From NCBI GenBank assembly GCA_046582185.1, contig JAYGEX010000028.1:1-64000 (forward strand): DNA of 64,000 nt. The letters are read 5' to 3'. The position numbers and the translations under genes are program-made. This DNA comes from GCA-002726655 sp046582185. Lineage in GTDB: Bacteria; Pseudomonadota; Gammaproteobacteria; Pseudomonadales; Azotimanducaceae. The notes under the pieces were generated by a model. It was not told where the DNA came from and did no database searches. It worked only from the letters and a program-made list of their open reading frames with translations. Every line of letters begins with the position of its first letter. Position 1 is the stretch's first letter. Shown in pieces: positions 43,649 through 52,336 of the stretch.

Positions 43649-44149
43649 ATGATGACCTTACCCGGTTCAAGAGCTCTATACGGCCTGGTCTTCTTTGGCT
43701 GTACTTTCTTGATGGGCGCTGCACTCTTTATGGAGCATCAGATGGGCTTAGAGCCCTGCCCTTTGTGTATTCTGCAGAGAGTCATGGTTATCGCCACCGC
43801 CTTTATTGCGCTGCTGGCAGCGATCCACAATCCTCAAATTTCGGGTATTAAGATCTACGGCGGATTCATGGCAATATCTGCCGCTCTTGGCGGCGGGGTT
43901 TCCATGCGCCAACTGTGGCTACAGAGCTTGCCAGAAAATGAGATTCCGGCTTGTGGCGCAAGTCTGGACTATCTACTGGATGTATTTCCGCTAACGGATG
44001 TACTTAGTATGGTGCTTTCCGGAGATGGTACATGCGCGGAAGTGGTGCTCACATTTCTCGGCTTGAGTATTCCTGGGTGGACGCTGGTTGGGTTTATTGC
44101 GCTGGTAGCTATTGGTGTGTTTCAGATAATTCGCCCGGTAAGAGCGTAG
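43649..44149 (+). CDS. dsbB: Disulfide bond formation protein DsbB
   Basis: About 166 residues from ATG 43649, four membrane helices. The first periplasmic cysteine pair is Cys37-Pro-Leu-Cys40 in EPCPLCILQRV, and the second pair is Cys102 and Cys129 in IPACGASLDYLL and SGDGTCAEV. It reoxidises DsbA and passes electrons to ubiquinone in the inner membrane. A longer frame from 43580 overlaps acpH and adds a hydrophilic leader, so I prefer 43649. It lies 26 bases after acpH. Confidence 0.93.
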   Translation: MMTLPGSRALYGLVFFGCTFLMGAALFMEHQMGLEPCPLCILQRVMVIATAFIALLAAIHNPQISGIKIYGGFMAISAALGGGVSMRQLWLQSLPENEIPACGASLDYLLDVFPLTDVLSMVLSGDGTCAEVVLTFLGLSIPGWTLVGFIALVAIGVFQIIRPVRA

Positions 44150-44271
44150 GCAAACAATCGGGCTTTCGAGCTTTTGGACTATTGAACTTATAAAGGAGTT
44201 TGCTAGGTAGTCACTGGAGTCCGCTACCAAGGAAAAATTAATGAGACTGTGAATCGTAATGATGCAGCCCC

Positions 44272-44814
44272 TCAATTGTTTCCAATATTGCTCATAGCGT
44301 CCATATCCGCTTTTCGTTTGTCGATGGTTTCCTGAAGATTATTCACCGTATCCATCATCTGGGCGGCTTGCCCGGGTGATACGGTCATGACGCCTGGTAT
44401 CTCTTTCCGGATTTGGCTTGTCGGTGAAGGGGAGGAATCACTGGCGCGATTGTAGGCATTCATATCAAGAGCCTGGATAATATTCACATTGCCATCCACT
44501 TCCATAACTTCGACGCCGGGTTGTTCAACGGGCGTATTCGAGAATTGCCAGATACCTTCTTCGTCTTTCCATTTATAGATTGTGGTCGGGCCTGAACTTG
44601 CCTTGCTGTCGTCGGACAAAAGTTCAGACGATATTGTCCTTGGGTCAAAGCTCGCAGCAATTAAGCCCAGGTCATCAAGGCTCAATAGCGGATTGCCGTC
44701 AGGGCCTTCAATAAAAAACAGGCCGCCAGCTGCTATCACTAAGGCAACAATCATTAGTTTGATCGCCCATTTGTTTTCCCGGTAGATATGATCTTCATCA
44801 ATTAACGCGTGCAC
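44272..44814 (-). CDS. DUF4124-containing membrane-anchored protein
   Basis: 180 residues. A single N-terminal membrane helix (IKLMIVALVIAAGGLFFI) is followed by a DUF4124 segment, TTIYKWKDEEGIWQFSNTPV, and a Ser-rich then helical C-terminus. DUF4124 proteins are common envelope proteins of gammaproteobacteria with unknown role. It is convergent with dsbB and divergent from the ABC-F gene. Confidence 0.8.
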   Translation of the reverse strand: MHALIDEDHIYRENKWAIKLMIVALVIAAGGLFFIEGPDGNPLLSLDDLGLIAASFDPRTISSELLSDDSKASSGPTTIYKWKDEEGIWQFSNTPVEQPGVEVMEVDGNVNIIQALDMNAYNRASDSSPSPTSQIRKEIPGVMTVSPGQAAQMMDTVNNLQETIDKRKADMDAMSNIGNN

Positions 44815-44850
44815 GAGATGAAAGTCAAGCGTCGTCCTGCTGACCTTTGA

Positions 44851-44856
44851 TATAAT
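44851..44856 (+). promoter_or_regulatory. -10 element (TATAAT) for the ABC-F gene
   Basis: A consensus TATAAT lies 32 bases before the ATG at 44888. No good -35 hexamer is found 16-18 bases upstream, so strength is uncertain. Confidence 0.5.
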
Positions 44857-44887
44857 GGCAGATACTTAACTCCATCAAATATAAACC

Positions 44888-46756
44888 ATGTTGTCCTTCA
44901 CCAATCTCGCCTTACGCCGCGGTACAGAGCTTCTCTTTGATAGCGTTTCCTTCACGATTCACACGGGTCGCAAGGTAGGTTTTATTGGTGCTAACGGCGC
45001 TGGAAAAACCAGCCTCTTCCAGATGATTACCGGTGAACTGGAAGCTGATCTGGGAAGTCTCGACTATCCTGCCGATCTACGCATTGCCTATATGCAACAA
45101 GAAGTGAATGCGGCTGCGCAGGCAGGCATAGAATATGTACTTGAAGGAGACTCCGTCCTCACACGAATCAATGCAGAGATTAAACTGGCGGAAGAGGAGG
45201 AGCGATTTAGTGAACTTGCCGGTTTGCATGAGCAACTTGATTCCATAGATGGTTATTCGGCGCGGGCACGGGCAGAGCAACTGATGGTCGGCCTTGGCTT
45301 TGACCATGCTGAATTCAACAAGTCAATTAAGGCCTTTTCCGGCGGCTGGCGGATTCGTCTGAATCTGGCACGCACCTTAATGAAGCCTTCCGATCTCTTG
45401 CTATTGGACGAGCCGACCAATCACCTGGACCTTGACGCAATCCTGTGGCTGTCAAACTGGATCAAGCAGTATCAAGGCGCCTTACTACTTATATCCCATG
45501 ACCGCGAATTCCTGGACGAATGTGTTGATAGTATTGCCTATCTCAGCGATAAATCCATTGAGCTGTTTGCTGGCAACTACTCGCAATTTGAAAGTATCAA
45601 AGCCGCTCGCCTGGCAGAGCAGCAGAGCAGTTATGTAAAGCAGCAGCGGGAAATCAAGCATATGCAGGATTTTGTGCGCCGCTTCCGCGCAAAGGCTTCA
45701 AAAGCCAGGCAGGCGCAAAGCCGAATTAAGGCGCTTGAAAGAATGGAAGTGATCGCCGCCGCACACGTCGACTCGCCGTTTCATTTCACGATTCCCCCTG
45801 CGGAAAAAAGCTCCGACCCGCTGCTAACCCTGGAGATGGCAGACCTTGGATATGAAGTGCCAGTGCTTAATAAAATTCGCCTCAGTCTGCATCCTGGCGA
45901 CCGTTATGGATTACTCGGCCACAACGGCGCCGGTAAATCCACTTTAATAAAGAGCTTCAGCGGGGAAATCCCCCTGCTTTCCGGTATAAGAACAGAAGGG
46001 GTAAATCTGGTCCCTGGCTACTTTTCACAACACCAGGTAGACGATCTCAATCTGCAACAGTCCGCCTTCAAACACATTCAGGACCTCGACAAGACTTGCA
46101 GCGAACAGAATATTCGGCAGTTCCTGGGTAGTTTCAATTTTCATGGCGACAAGGTTAAAGAGTTGGTCATCACTTTCTCTGGCGGCGAAAAGGCGCGCCT
46201 GGCCCTGGCTATTATCGCGTTCAGAAGACCTAATCTGCTACTGATGGATGAACCAACGAACCATCTTGATATGGATATGCGTCAAGCACTAACAGTTGCG
46301 TTGCAGTCATTCGACGGTGCATTACTACTCATTTCCCATGATCGGCATCTGCTGGCCAATACAGTTAATCAATTTCTTCTCGTAGACGATGGCAAGATAG
46401 AACGGTTCGACGGTGATCTCTCGGATTACAGAAAAATGGTTCTCGGCTCTGGCCTGGTGCCAGTTGAAAAGATACCGGCACCAAAAGCAAAGGCCACGGT
46501 AAAGAAGATAGACCACAAGAAAACAAAACAGTTAAGAACGCGCATTAGTACCCTTGAAACAAGGATGGAGAGGCTGCAAAGAAAGCTCGCGGAGGTGGAA
46601 GTAAATTTGTCGAACCCGGAAACCTATAATCTTGACGATGGCGCTGCCCTGCAGAACTCAATTCGCGATCAGCTGGAGCTTAAGGAACAACTCCATGATC
46701 TGGAAGAGCAGTGGCTCGAATTAAATGCAGAGCTTGAAGGGATTAGTGTTAATTAA
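44888..46756 (+). CDS. ABC-F family ATPase (YheS/Uup-like)
   Basis: 622 residues with two ATPase domains and no membrane part. Walker A is GANGAGKTS (34-42) and GHNGAGKSTL; signatures are FSGGWRIRLNLAR and FSGGEKARLALA; Walker B is LLLDEPTNHLD and LLMDEPTNHLD. The C-terminal 100 residues form a charged coiled coil. ABC-F proteins act on the ribosomal E site in translation or in relief of stalling. The overall length and C-terminal coil fit YheS better than the shorter EttA. Confidence 0.92.
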   Translation: MLSFTNLALRRGTELLFDSVSFTIHTGRKVGFIGANGAGKTSLFQMITGELEADLGSLDYPADLRIAYMQQEVNAAAQAGIEYVLEGDSVLTRINAEIKLAEEEERFSELAGLHEQLDSIDGYSARARAEQLMVGLGFDHAEFNKSIKAFSGGWRIRLNLARTLMKPSDLLLLDEPTNHLDLDAILWLSNWIKQYQGALLLISHDREFLDECVDSIAYLSDKSIELFAGNYSQFESIKAARLAEQQSSYVKQQREIKHMQDFVRRFRAKASKARQAQSRIKALERMEVIAAAHVDSPFHFTIPPAEKSSDPLLTLEMADLGYEVPVLNKIRLSLHPGDRYGLLGHNGAGKSTLIKSFSGEIPLLSGIRTEGVNLVPGYFSQHQVDDLNLQQSAFKHIQDLDKTCSEQNIRQFLGSFNFHGDKVKELVITFSGGEKARLALAIIAFRRPNLLLMDEPTNHLDMDMRQALTVALQSFDGALLLISHDRHLLANTVNQFLLVDDGKIERFDGDLSDYRKMVLGSGLVPVEKIPAPKAKATVKKIDHKKTKQLRTRISTLETRMERLQRKLAEVEVNLSNPETYNLDDGAALQNSIRDQLELKEQLHDLEEQWLELNAELEGISVN

Positions 46757-46891
46757 CCTTGACCCGACATAAAATTCTCGCGTAGTCCAACGGGAAGCTA
46801 GTGGGTATGCCACGGCGACTACCCAGCCTTGATATTGAAAGGCACATAATGGATAGTCGAGCCGTTTAATACGAAATTTGGGATGCGCTGC

Positions 46892-47965
46892 ATGAGTGAG
46901 ATCACTATCGATAAAGACAAGCTGAGGAATTTTTCGGCAACTGTCTGGGGTTATAAGCAAGGAGAGATGGTATCTCTTCTTATCCAGATTGGTGATCGTC
47001 TGGGACTCTACAGGGCGCTCGATGGTGCTGGCGCAATCTCCGCGAAGGACCTGGCCGAAAAGACGGGTCTAAAGGAACGATGGTTATTGGAATGGTTACG
47101 CGGTCAGGCAGCAGCCAGATTGGTTCACTACCACGATGATGATCTATTTGAACTCTCCGCCGAAGGTGCATTGGTACTGGCAGATGAAGAGGGAAGCCTG
47201 TCGTTCGCGGCGGGCGCTTTCACGGGTGGTACGCCGCCTGATACCGTGGATAAACTGGTTGAAGCCTTTAGTACAGGCATCGGCCTTTCTTATGAGGACC
47301 TCGGCCCAAACGCTGCCCACCGAACGGAACGCATGTTGGGGCCATGGACAAAACAGGAATTCGTCCCCAATATTCTTCCCGCACTTGATGGTGTAAGCGA
47401 GAAGCTTCAGGCAGGCGCCATCGCCGCAGATGTCGGTTGCGGCGGCGGCGTAGCGCTAATCGCGATGGCTACGGCATTTCCAAATTCAGAATTTCATGGT
47501 TACGATCCAAGCGTTCACGCTATTGCGCGATGCCAGTCCAAAGTCAATGAACTCAAACTCACCAATGTAAAACTGTTTACTGCAGGTGGTGAAGCACTGC
47601 CGGAAGCGCCAACTTATGACTTCGTTATCACCTTCGATTGTATTCACGACATGACCCACCCAGCGGAAGTCATTAAAGCCATAAGAGGGACCCTGAAGAA
47701 CGATGGTACCTGGCTGATAAAGGACATCCGAAGTCATCCGGACTTCAAGGAGAATCTGAATAATCCATTCCTTGCAATGTTCTATGGTTTTTCTGTATCT
47801 GCCTGTATGTCATCGGCGTTAGCGGAGGCTGATGGCGCAGGTCTCGGGACGCTCGGATTTAATCCGGTAGTGGCGCGAACCATGGTTACAGATGCTGGAT
47901 TTACTCGCTTCAAAGAGCATGACTTTAACGATCCCAGCAATCTGTATTATGAAGCCAGGCCGTAG
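46892..47965 (+). CDS. SAM-dependent methyltransferase with N-terminal winged helix
   Basis: About 357 residues. The N-terminal 90 residues form a winged-helix dimerisation-like domain (AKDLAEKTGLKERWLLEWLR). The SAM site is AADVGCGGGVALIAMATAF, then FHGYDPS and VITFDCIHDM. This layout matches the Rv2258c-type methyltransferases found in many bacteria, whose substrates are unknown. ATG 46892 fits the GGGA upstream better than ATG 46883. A dispersed repeat begins 5 bases after the stop. Confidence 0.85.
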   Translation: MSEITIDKDKLRNFSATVWGYKQGEMVSLLIQIGDRLGLYRALDGAGAISAKDLAEKTGLKERWLLEWLRGQAAARLVHYHDDDLFELSAEGALVLADEEGSLSFAAGAFTGGTPPDTVDKLVEAFSTGIGLSYEDLGPNAAHRTERMLGPWTKQEFVPNILPALDGVSEKLQAGAIAADVGCGGGVALIAMATAFPNSEFHGYDPSVHAIARCQSKVNELKLTNVKLFTAGGEALPEAPTYDFVITFDCIHDMTHPAEVIKAIRGTLKNDGTWLIKDIRSHPDFKENLNNPFLAMFYGFSVSACMSSALAEADGAGLGTLGFNPVVARTMVTDAGFTRFKEHDFNDPSNLYYEARP

Positions 47966-47970
47966 TTAGT

Positions 47971-48068
47971 TACTGTCCGGAAAACACATGATTTGAACAA
48001 AAATCGCAGAACTAAATTGGTGTTAGCGTCGGAAAACAATCACTTACCAGGGAAGTAACACCGACGGT
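47971..48068 (-). repeat. Dispersed intergenic repeat, copy 2 (reverse)
   Basis: On the minus strand it reads CGGTGTTACTTCCCTGGTAA, then GTGATTGTTTTCCGACGCTA and ends TTTTCCGGACAG. It lies directly behind the methyltransferase stop and before the convergent YggN-like gene. Arms CGTCGG/CCGACG inside the copy can pair. Confidence 0.7.
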
Positions 48069-48107
48069 TTCTATTTCTGGATGAGCGCTAGCTAGTTCTG
48101 GTTCGGA

Positions 48108-48902
48108 CTAAATGCCCCGTTGATTAACAATCACCAGTTCGAAGGCACGAAGCTGAGACAGCTCATTCTGCAACTCACTTTCAGTTTCATCGAGAGCCTT
48201 CATGGCATCACATAAGCCCTCTGCTTTTTGCCCAAGTAATTCCATTTTACCCGACATCTTATCTGCTATTTCATCACCCATATTTTCAAGGCGCGTGGAG
48301 AGCGCTCCTATCTTTGCCAGCCAATCACCATCTTTCATCATCTGGCCGAAGGACACCATCACCTCAGACATGGCCGTCGCCATCGCTTCCTCCATCACAG
48401 GCTCGAACTCCTCCATGGCATCCTCGAGACCATTGAAACTACCGGCATGAAGATAGACAGAGTCGCCCTCCTTACCTAATTTTTCCTGCACGGATTCACT
48501 GATGCCGTTCATGGCGGCCATTAGATCCGCAGGCGGTTCGATGTCTACCAGAGCGTAATAAACTTCAGTTAGTGTGCTCAGTGCAATTTCAACACCTTGC
48601 AAAGCGATATCAACCACGACTGGAATGGTCTCTCTTGCTTGTCTCGCATAGTCTTCAATCAACTTTTGTTGGGAGGGGCTCAGCTTGATTGGTTTGTCGT
48701 TAACGAACAGCTCATTGTCTCGATTGATCACCAGTTCATCGTTATTGTCTCTTCTGATCGTGACGAATTCGGGACTAATCAGGATCTCGCTTTGCAGGTC
48801 GACGCTACAATGGCGACCCGCTTCATCGTGAGCATGGGCATGAGATATGACTACAAGATTCAGGATCACGGCTATTACGACAGGTATACACTTCATCGAC
48901 AT
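48108..48902 (-). CDS. YggN-like periplasmic protein (DUF2884)
   Basis: 264 residues with a signal peptide (MSMKCIPVVIAVILNLVVIS, cleavage near HAHA). The conserved start of DUF2884 follows: CSVDLQSEILISPEFVTIRR and ELFVNDKPIKLSPSQQKLIEDYA. The rest is helical, ending in a coiled-coil-like segment. The family is widespread in gammaproteobacteria, with unknown periplasmic function. It stands alone. Confidence 0.83.
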   Translation of the reverse strand: MSMKCIPVVIAVILNLVVISHAHAHDEAGRHCSVDLQSEILISPEFVTIRRDNNDELVINRDNELFVNDKPIKLSPSQQKLIEDYARQARETIPVVVDIALQGVEIALSTLTEVYYALVDIEPPADLMAAMNGISESVQEKLGKEGDSVYLHAGSFNGLEDAMEEFEPVMEEAMATAMSEVMVSFGQMMKDGDWLAKIGALSTRLENMGDEIADKMSGKMELLGQKAEGLCDAMKALDETESELQNELSQLRAFELVIVNQRGI

Positions 48903-49083
48903 TTCTCCTTGTAGTCAGGTTTGGCCATTTACAATAAACAATCTGCAACAAGCTCTACATTACAAGCAGAACGCAATACCAATGCCAGTTTCGTAATCCA
49001 TTGATTCAGCGCAACTATTTCGGAAACCAGTGCGCGAAGCCAATGCTGTTTGCATTAGCCAGCGCATACTTTGGTCAATACCA

Positions 49084-50349
49084 CTAACCAGCGGCTTCCT
49101 TATTCGGGTCGGCTTCACCTTGCACAATCGAACGCCCAAGCGCAGGAAAAACAGGAATGTCTTCATCCGCTGGCATGGGCATATATTCTTTGCGCGCCAT
49201 GGCAGCCTCAATGTAAGGCGCAAGCTCCTCGTCTTTTGCCGCGACTCGCTCTTCTTCCCGCTCTTTGAATTCAGGCATGACCTCTTTTGCAAAGATCTCT
49301 AACGATTCGCAGATGTGCTCATGCTTATTCATTCCAGCTTGCTGAATAAAGGTAACCTGATCGACGCCTACCTTCTCGAATTTCTTAAGGTGAGCTCGCA
49401 TATCATCGGGGGTACCAATGCCGCCTCGTTCAGCTGAAAGAGCATTAACGAAATCTATGGGATCTTCTTCCAGATGTTTATTTCGAGCTTCGCGAAATTC
49501 CTTAAATAAATTTGTGCGCCCTGGCTTATGTATGCCGAAGCCATAAAGTGAGCCCAGCGCGTAGCCAAAGAACTCAAAACCTTCGAGGCCGCGCTCGATC
49601 GCAGTTTTTCGATCATGATGCAGAGAGAAACTCGTCACCATACAAATGTTAGCGTTGACCGCATGACCAATGGGTACACACTCATCGCTCTTGATGATGT
49701 TGTAGTACTCGTCAACCCAGTGCTGTGCTTCCAGCGGATCAACGAAGGCGAAGGTCAACGCGCCAATGCCGAGGCGAGCCGCCATCTTAATGGTCTCCCT
49801 GTTGGAGCAGGCGACCCAAACCGGCGGATGCGGTTTCTGTACTGGTTTCGGCACAATATTTCGGCAGGGCATATTGAAGTACTTACCATCAAAGCCTGGG
49901 TAAGGATCCATCGCCAGCATGTTGCAGATCTGCTCCGTGGCTTCAAGATATTGTTCCCGTTTGGATTCAACCGGTACATCAAACCCACCTAGCTCAAGAA
50001 TCGCAGATGACTCCCCTGTTCCAAAGTCAACCCGGCCATTGGAAACCAAGTCCAGCGTCGCTATGCACTCAGCCGTTCTAGCCGGGTGGTTGTAGTTTGA
50101 AATGACCTGGCGGATGCCATGTCCCAAACGAATGTTCTTGGTTCTTTGTGACGCTGCAGCCAGAAATATCTCGGGGGCGGATGAGTGTGAATACTCCTCC
50201 AGAAAGTGATGTTCAACTTCCCAGGCATAATCAATGCCCAAGCGATCAGCCAACTCAACCTGATCCAGCGCATCCTGAAACAATTTCAGTTCATCACCTT
50301 CACCCCAGGGCTTGGGCAGTTGATGTTCATAAAAAATACCAAATTTCAT
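49084..50349 (-). CDS. LLM-class flavin-dependent oxidoreductase
   Basis: About 421 residues from ATG 50349 (MKFGIFYEHQLPKPWGEGDE), supported by TAGGAGAG three bases upstream. It is a bacterial luciferase-like TIM barrel: YAWEVEHHFLEEYSHSSAPE (substrate and flavin side), IRLGHGIRQV, GRVDFGTGESS and a family-typical C-terminal helix. Such enzymes use reduced FMN to oxygenate or reduce small molecules. A dispersed repeat lies between it and the ferritin-like gene upstream, and all three genes here (TetR, ferritin-like, LLM) run the same way. Confidence 0.88.
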   Translation of the reverse strand: MKFGIFYEHQLPKPWGEGDELKLFQDALDQVELADRLGIDYAWEVEHHFLEEYSHSSAPEIFLAAASQRTKNIRLGHGIRQVISNYNHPARTAECIATLDLVSNGRVDFGTGESSAILELGGFDVPVESKREQYLEATEQICNMLAMDPYPGFDGKYFNMPCRNIVPKPVQKPHPPVWVACSNRETIKMAARLGIGALTFAFVDPLEAQHWVDEYYNIIKSDECVPIGHAVNANICMVTSFSLHHDRKTAIERGLEGFEFFGYALGSLYGFGIHKPGRTNLFKEFREARNKHLEEDPIDFVNALSAERGGIGTPDDMRAHLKKFEKVGVDQVTFIQQAGMNKHEHICESLEIFAKEVMPEFKEREEERVAAKDEELAPYIEAAMARKEYMPMPADEDIPVFPALGRSIVQGEADPNKEAAG

Positions 50350-50420
50350 AGTCTCTCCTAAAAAACACAATTCATGTTGGTGACAATATGCTAGCCAATT
50401 CTCGTCCATAAATGGTCGAA

Positions 50421-50500
50421 TCTGGACAATAGCGTAAATCTATAATCCCGTTAGCTATATAAAACAATCACTTGCCTGGGAAGTAGCACCGGCGGATTCT
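50421..50500 (-). repeat. Dispersed intergenic repeat, copy 3 (reverse)
   Basis: On the minus strand it reads CCGCCGGTGCTACTTCCCAG then GCAAGTGATTGTTTTA, GCTAAC and TTACGCTATTGTCCAGA. It begins about 28 bases behind the stop of the ferritin-like gene. The central blocks are the best conserved among copies. Confidence 0.7.
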
Positions 50501-50527
50501 AACTACGGACAAGAATAAACCATTTTC

Positions 50528-51547
50528 TTAAGCGGCGTTTAATGCCTCAAAATCTTTGAGCAGTTCCTCCCCATTATTAACTGCGAGGATCTTCTTGTTG
50601 ATCAAGGCTTCACTGATGGGCCGGTTCGCCTCATGCATTTCCACGGAATGCCAGTGCACCATTTTCTCCCAGATTGGGTCGAGAATTTCCGAGCCCTTAA
50701 TCTCTTCACCGCTGACGGTCTTGATGGTAAAGCTACGAAACTCCGAGATTGCAGCTCGCAACCAGGCGACGTGTACAGCTTCATCAGCCCGAATGCGGTT
50801 AACTAGTTCAACCGCGTGTCCTGCCTCCTTACGTCGGTCTGTAAATACCTCATCATTGCTAAGCACTTTCTCATAAAAATCAAATGCTCGCTCAGCTCGC
50901 ACCTCGATCATCAGCAAATTCATCAGGAATGACATAAGACCTTCAAACTCCGCAGGAATCTGCTCCATTTCTCGCTGGTCTTTCTCCCTGCCAATACTGG
51001 AAGGCGACTCAGGAACAGGGAACTTGTCTTTTCCGAAGACCAGATCTCGCGTCACATACCACATGACGTCATGGCCACCATTTTCGCTGGCTGGGTTTCC
51101 GCCTTCATCCCATCCGTGAGTCGTCAACAATCCCAGGTTCATATGGCCGAGCGCCGTTTGGCTGATATCTTCAACAATGATGTCCTGGAAGTCTGGCGCT
51201 GTGAGTTCGGCAAGTGCTCGGCCGCGCCCCTCAATGATACCGGTAATGGTCAATGAGTCCCAAAATCCTTGGCCCAATCCATTTTTTAGCAACAAAATCT
51301 GCTGCGCGATATTGGGGAAGTTTGGCGTCGAGAGCAGATTAGTTGTTGCCTCTACAATGTCAACGCCGCGATCTTTAAGCTGCTGATGCCAATTATTCAC
51401 AGCTTCCCAGCGGTGTTTGGTGCGCGGCGATATATAGCGACCATCATCGGAAAAGCCACCGTGTAGCTTGACCCCACATTCAATATGCGCAGTAGCATAT
51501 TCATGATCGGATTCAAGCTCCTCCAGCGTATAGTTTACTTTTAACAT
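50528..51547 (-). CDS. Uncharacterised helical protein, possible ferritin-like diiron protein
   Basis: 339 residues, largely helical. Two helices carry metal-ligand-like residues: IEVRAERAFDFYEKVL and RADEAVHVAWLR, the latter with an E-x-x-H motif, and an earlier helix holds SQTALGHMN. This spacing is reminiscent of ferritin-like diiron proteins, but the complete E/ExxH/E/ExxH set is not certain. I do not recognise the family. It follows the TetR gene by 51 bases and probably shares its operator; the LLM flavoprotein is next downstream. Confidence 0.6.
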   Translation of the reverse strand: MLKVNYTLEELESDHEYATAHIECGVKLHGGFSDDGRYISPRTKHRWEAVNNWHQQLKDRGVDIVEATTNLLSTPNFPNIAQQILLLKNGLGQGFWDSLTITGIIEGRGRALAELTAPDFQDIIVEDISQTALGHMNLGLLTTHGWDEGGNPASENGGHDVMWYVTRDLVFGKDKFPVPESPSSIGREKDQREMEQIPAEFEGLMSFLMNLLMIEVRAERAFDFYEKVLSNDEVFTDRRKEAGHAVELVNRIRADEAVHVAWLRAAISEFRSFTIKTVSGEEIKGSEILDPIWEKMVHWHSVEMHEANRPISEALINKKILAVNNGEELLKDFEALNAA

Positions 51548-51598
51548 GCAAAACTCTCCCCAATATATACGTTGATCCGCCTATTCCCGGCGAAAAAG

Positions 51599-52186
51599 TT
51601 AGTCCGTTAAGATATTTCCCAGACCGCGATCGATAAACAAGCTCAAGTCATCGATCATCTTTTCTCTGTCAATATTTTTCCGGGATGCAAAAACCATTGC
51701 GTGCCTCAACATGCCACAAAGTGCATGACTGATGAGCTCAGTATCAAATTCAGGCGATGAGCAATGATCGCTCATGGCCATTTTCACCAGGTGCCCGAGG
51801 CGATCATATAAACGCCAAGCATGCTCATCATTCGGAGCAATCAGCACCGGGTCAAGGAAGGCTGCCTGCAACAATCCCGGATGGTCGCTCGAAAACTCAA
51901 CAACTGTACGGCAGATCGTTCGCCACCGATCCCGGTTGGCCGAGACCCCTGAAAGCTTGCTGGAAAATTCGTTCAGTAATTCAGACTGTGCCTGTTCGGC
52001 AAAATCCAGAAACGCTGCCTTTTTATCCTTAAAGTGGATATAGAACGTGCCATTGGCAAGCCCTGATTCACGAGCAATATCCTGAGGGCGAGTATTATCG
52101 TAACCCTCTTCGACAAATAGCTTCCTCGACCCCTCGCGGAGCTTGTCCAGAGAGGTACCAGACCGTTTGATGGCTTGTTCTGACAT
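51599..52186 (-). CDS. TetR-family transcriptional regulator
   Basis: About 195 residues from ATG 52186 (MSEQAIKRSGTSLDKLREGS). The N-terminal helix-turn-helix is PQDIARESGLANGTFYIHFK followed by DKKAAFLDF; the C-terminal ligand domain is helical. A TTG at 52207 would start within the palindrome upstream, so I prefer the ATG. It probably represses its own unit (with the ferritin-like gene) through the palindrome at 52201-52215; the divergent hemB promoter is close enough to be affected too. Confidence 0.9.
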   Translation of the reverse strand: MSEQAIKRSGTSLDKLREGSRKLFVEEGYDNTRPQDIARESGLANGTFYIHFKDKKAAFLDFAEQAQSELLNEFSSKLSGVSANRDRWRTICRTVVEFSSDHPGLLQAAFLDPVLIAPNDEHAWRLYDRLGHLVKMAMSDHCSSPEFDTELISHALCGMLRHAMVFASRKNIDREKMIDDLSLFIDRGLGNILTD

Positions 52187-52200
52187 CGGTAATTTAACAG

Positions 52201-52215
52201 GTGACAAATTGTCAC
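52201..52215. promoter_or_regulatory. Operator-like palindrome between tetR-type gene and hemB
   Basis: GTGACAAATTGTCAC is a 15-base palindrome symmetrical about its central base (7-bp arms). It lies 15 bases upstream of the TetR ATG and about 77 bases upstream of the hemB -10 element. Size, symmetry and position fit a TetR operator. Confidence 0.7.
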
Positions 52216-52291
52216 TCTATTAAACGCAGGTTATTACACGGTGTCAATGTCGCGCCCCGAGCCACTGCAGGCGGACAATCGAGGGGTACGT

Positions 52292-52297
52292 TATAAT
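52292..52297 (+). promoter_or_regulatory. -10 element (TATAAT) of hemB
   Basis: A consensus TATAAT lies 39 bases before the hemB ATG at 52337. The upstream -35 is poor. Its position rules out the in-frame ATG at 52241 as the hemB start. Confidence 0.55.
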
Positions 52298-52336
52298 CGC
52301 GACAACTTCCTATGCCTGATAAGGATCTTCCTGCCA

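Noticed and set aside
46801..46830. TGGGTA/TACCCA inverted repeat behind the ABC-F gene as a terminator
   Set aside because: Six-base stem, 12-base loop and no T-run; too weak to call.
48960..49292. 110-residue minus-strand frame at the end of the LLM gene
   Set aside because: It lies in another frame over the well-supported LLM coding sequence for most of its length and has composition of a shadow frame.
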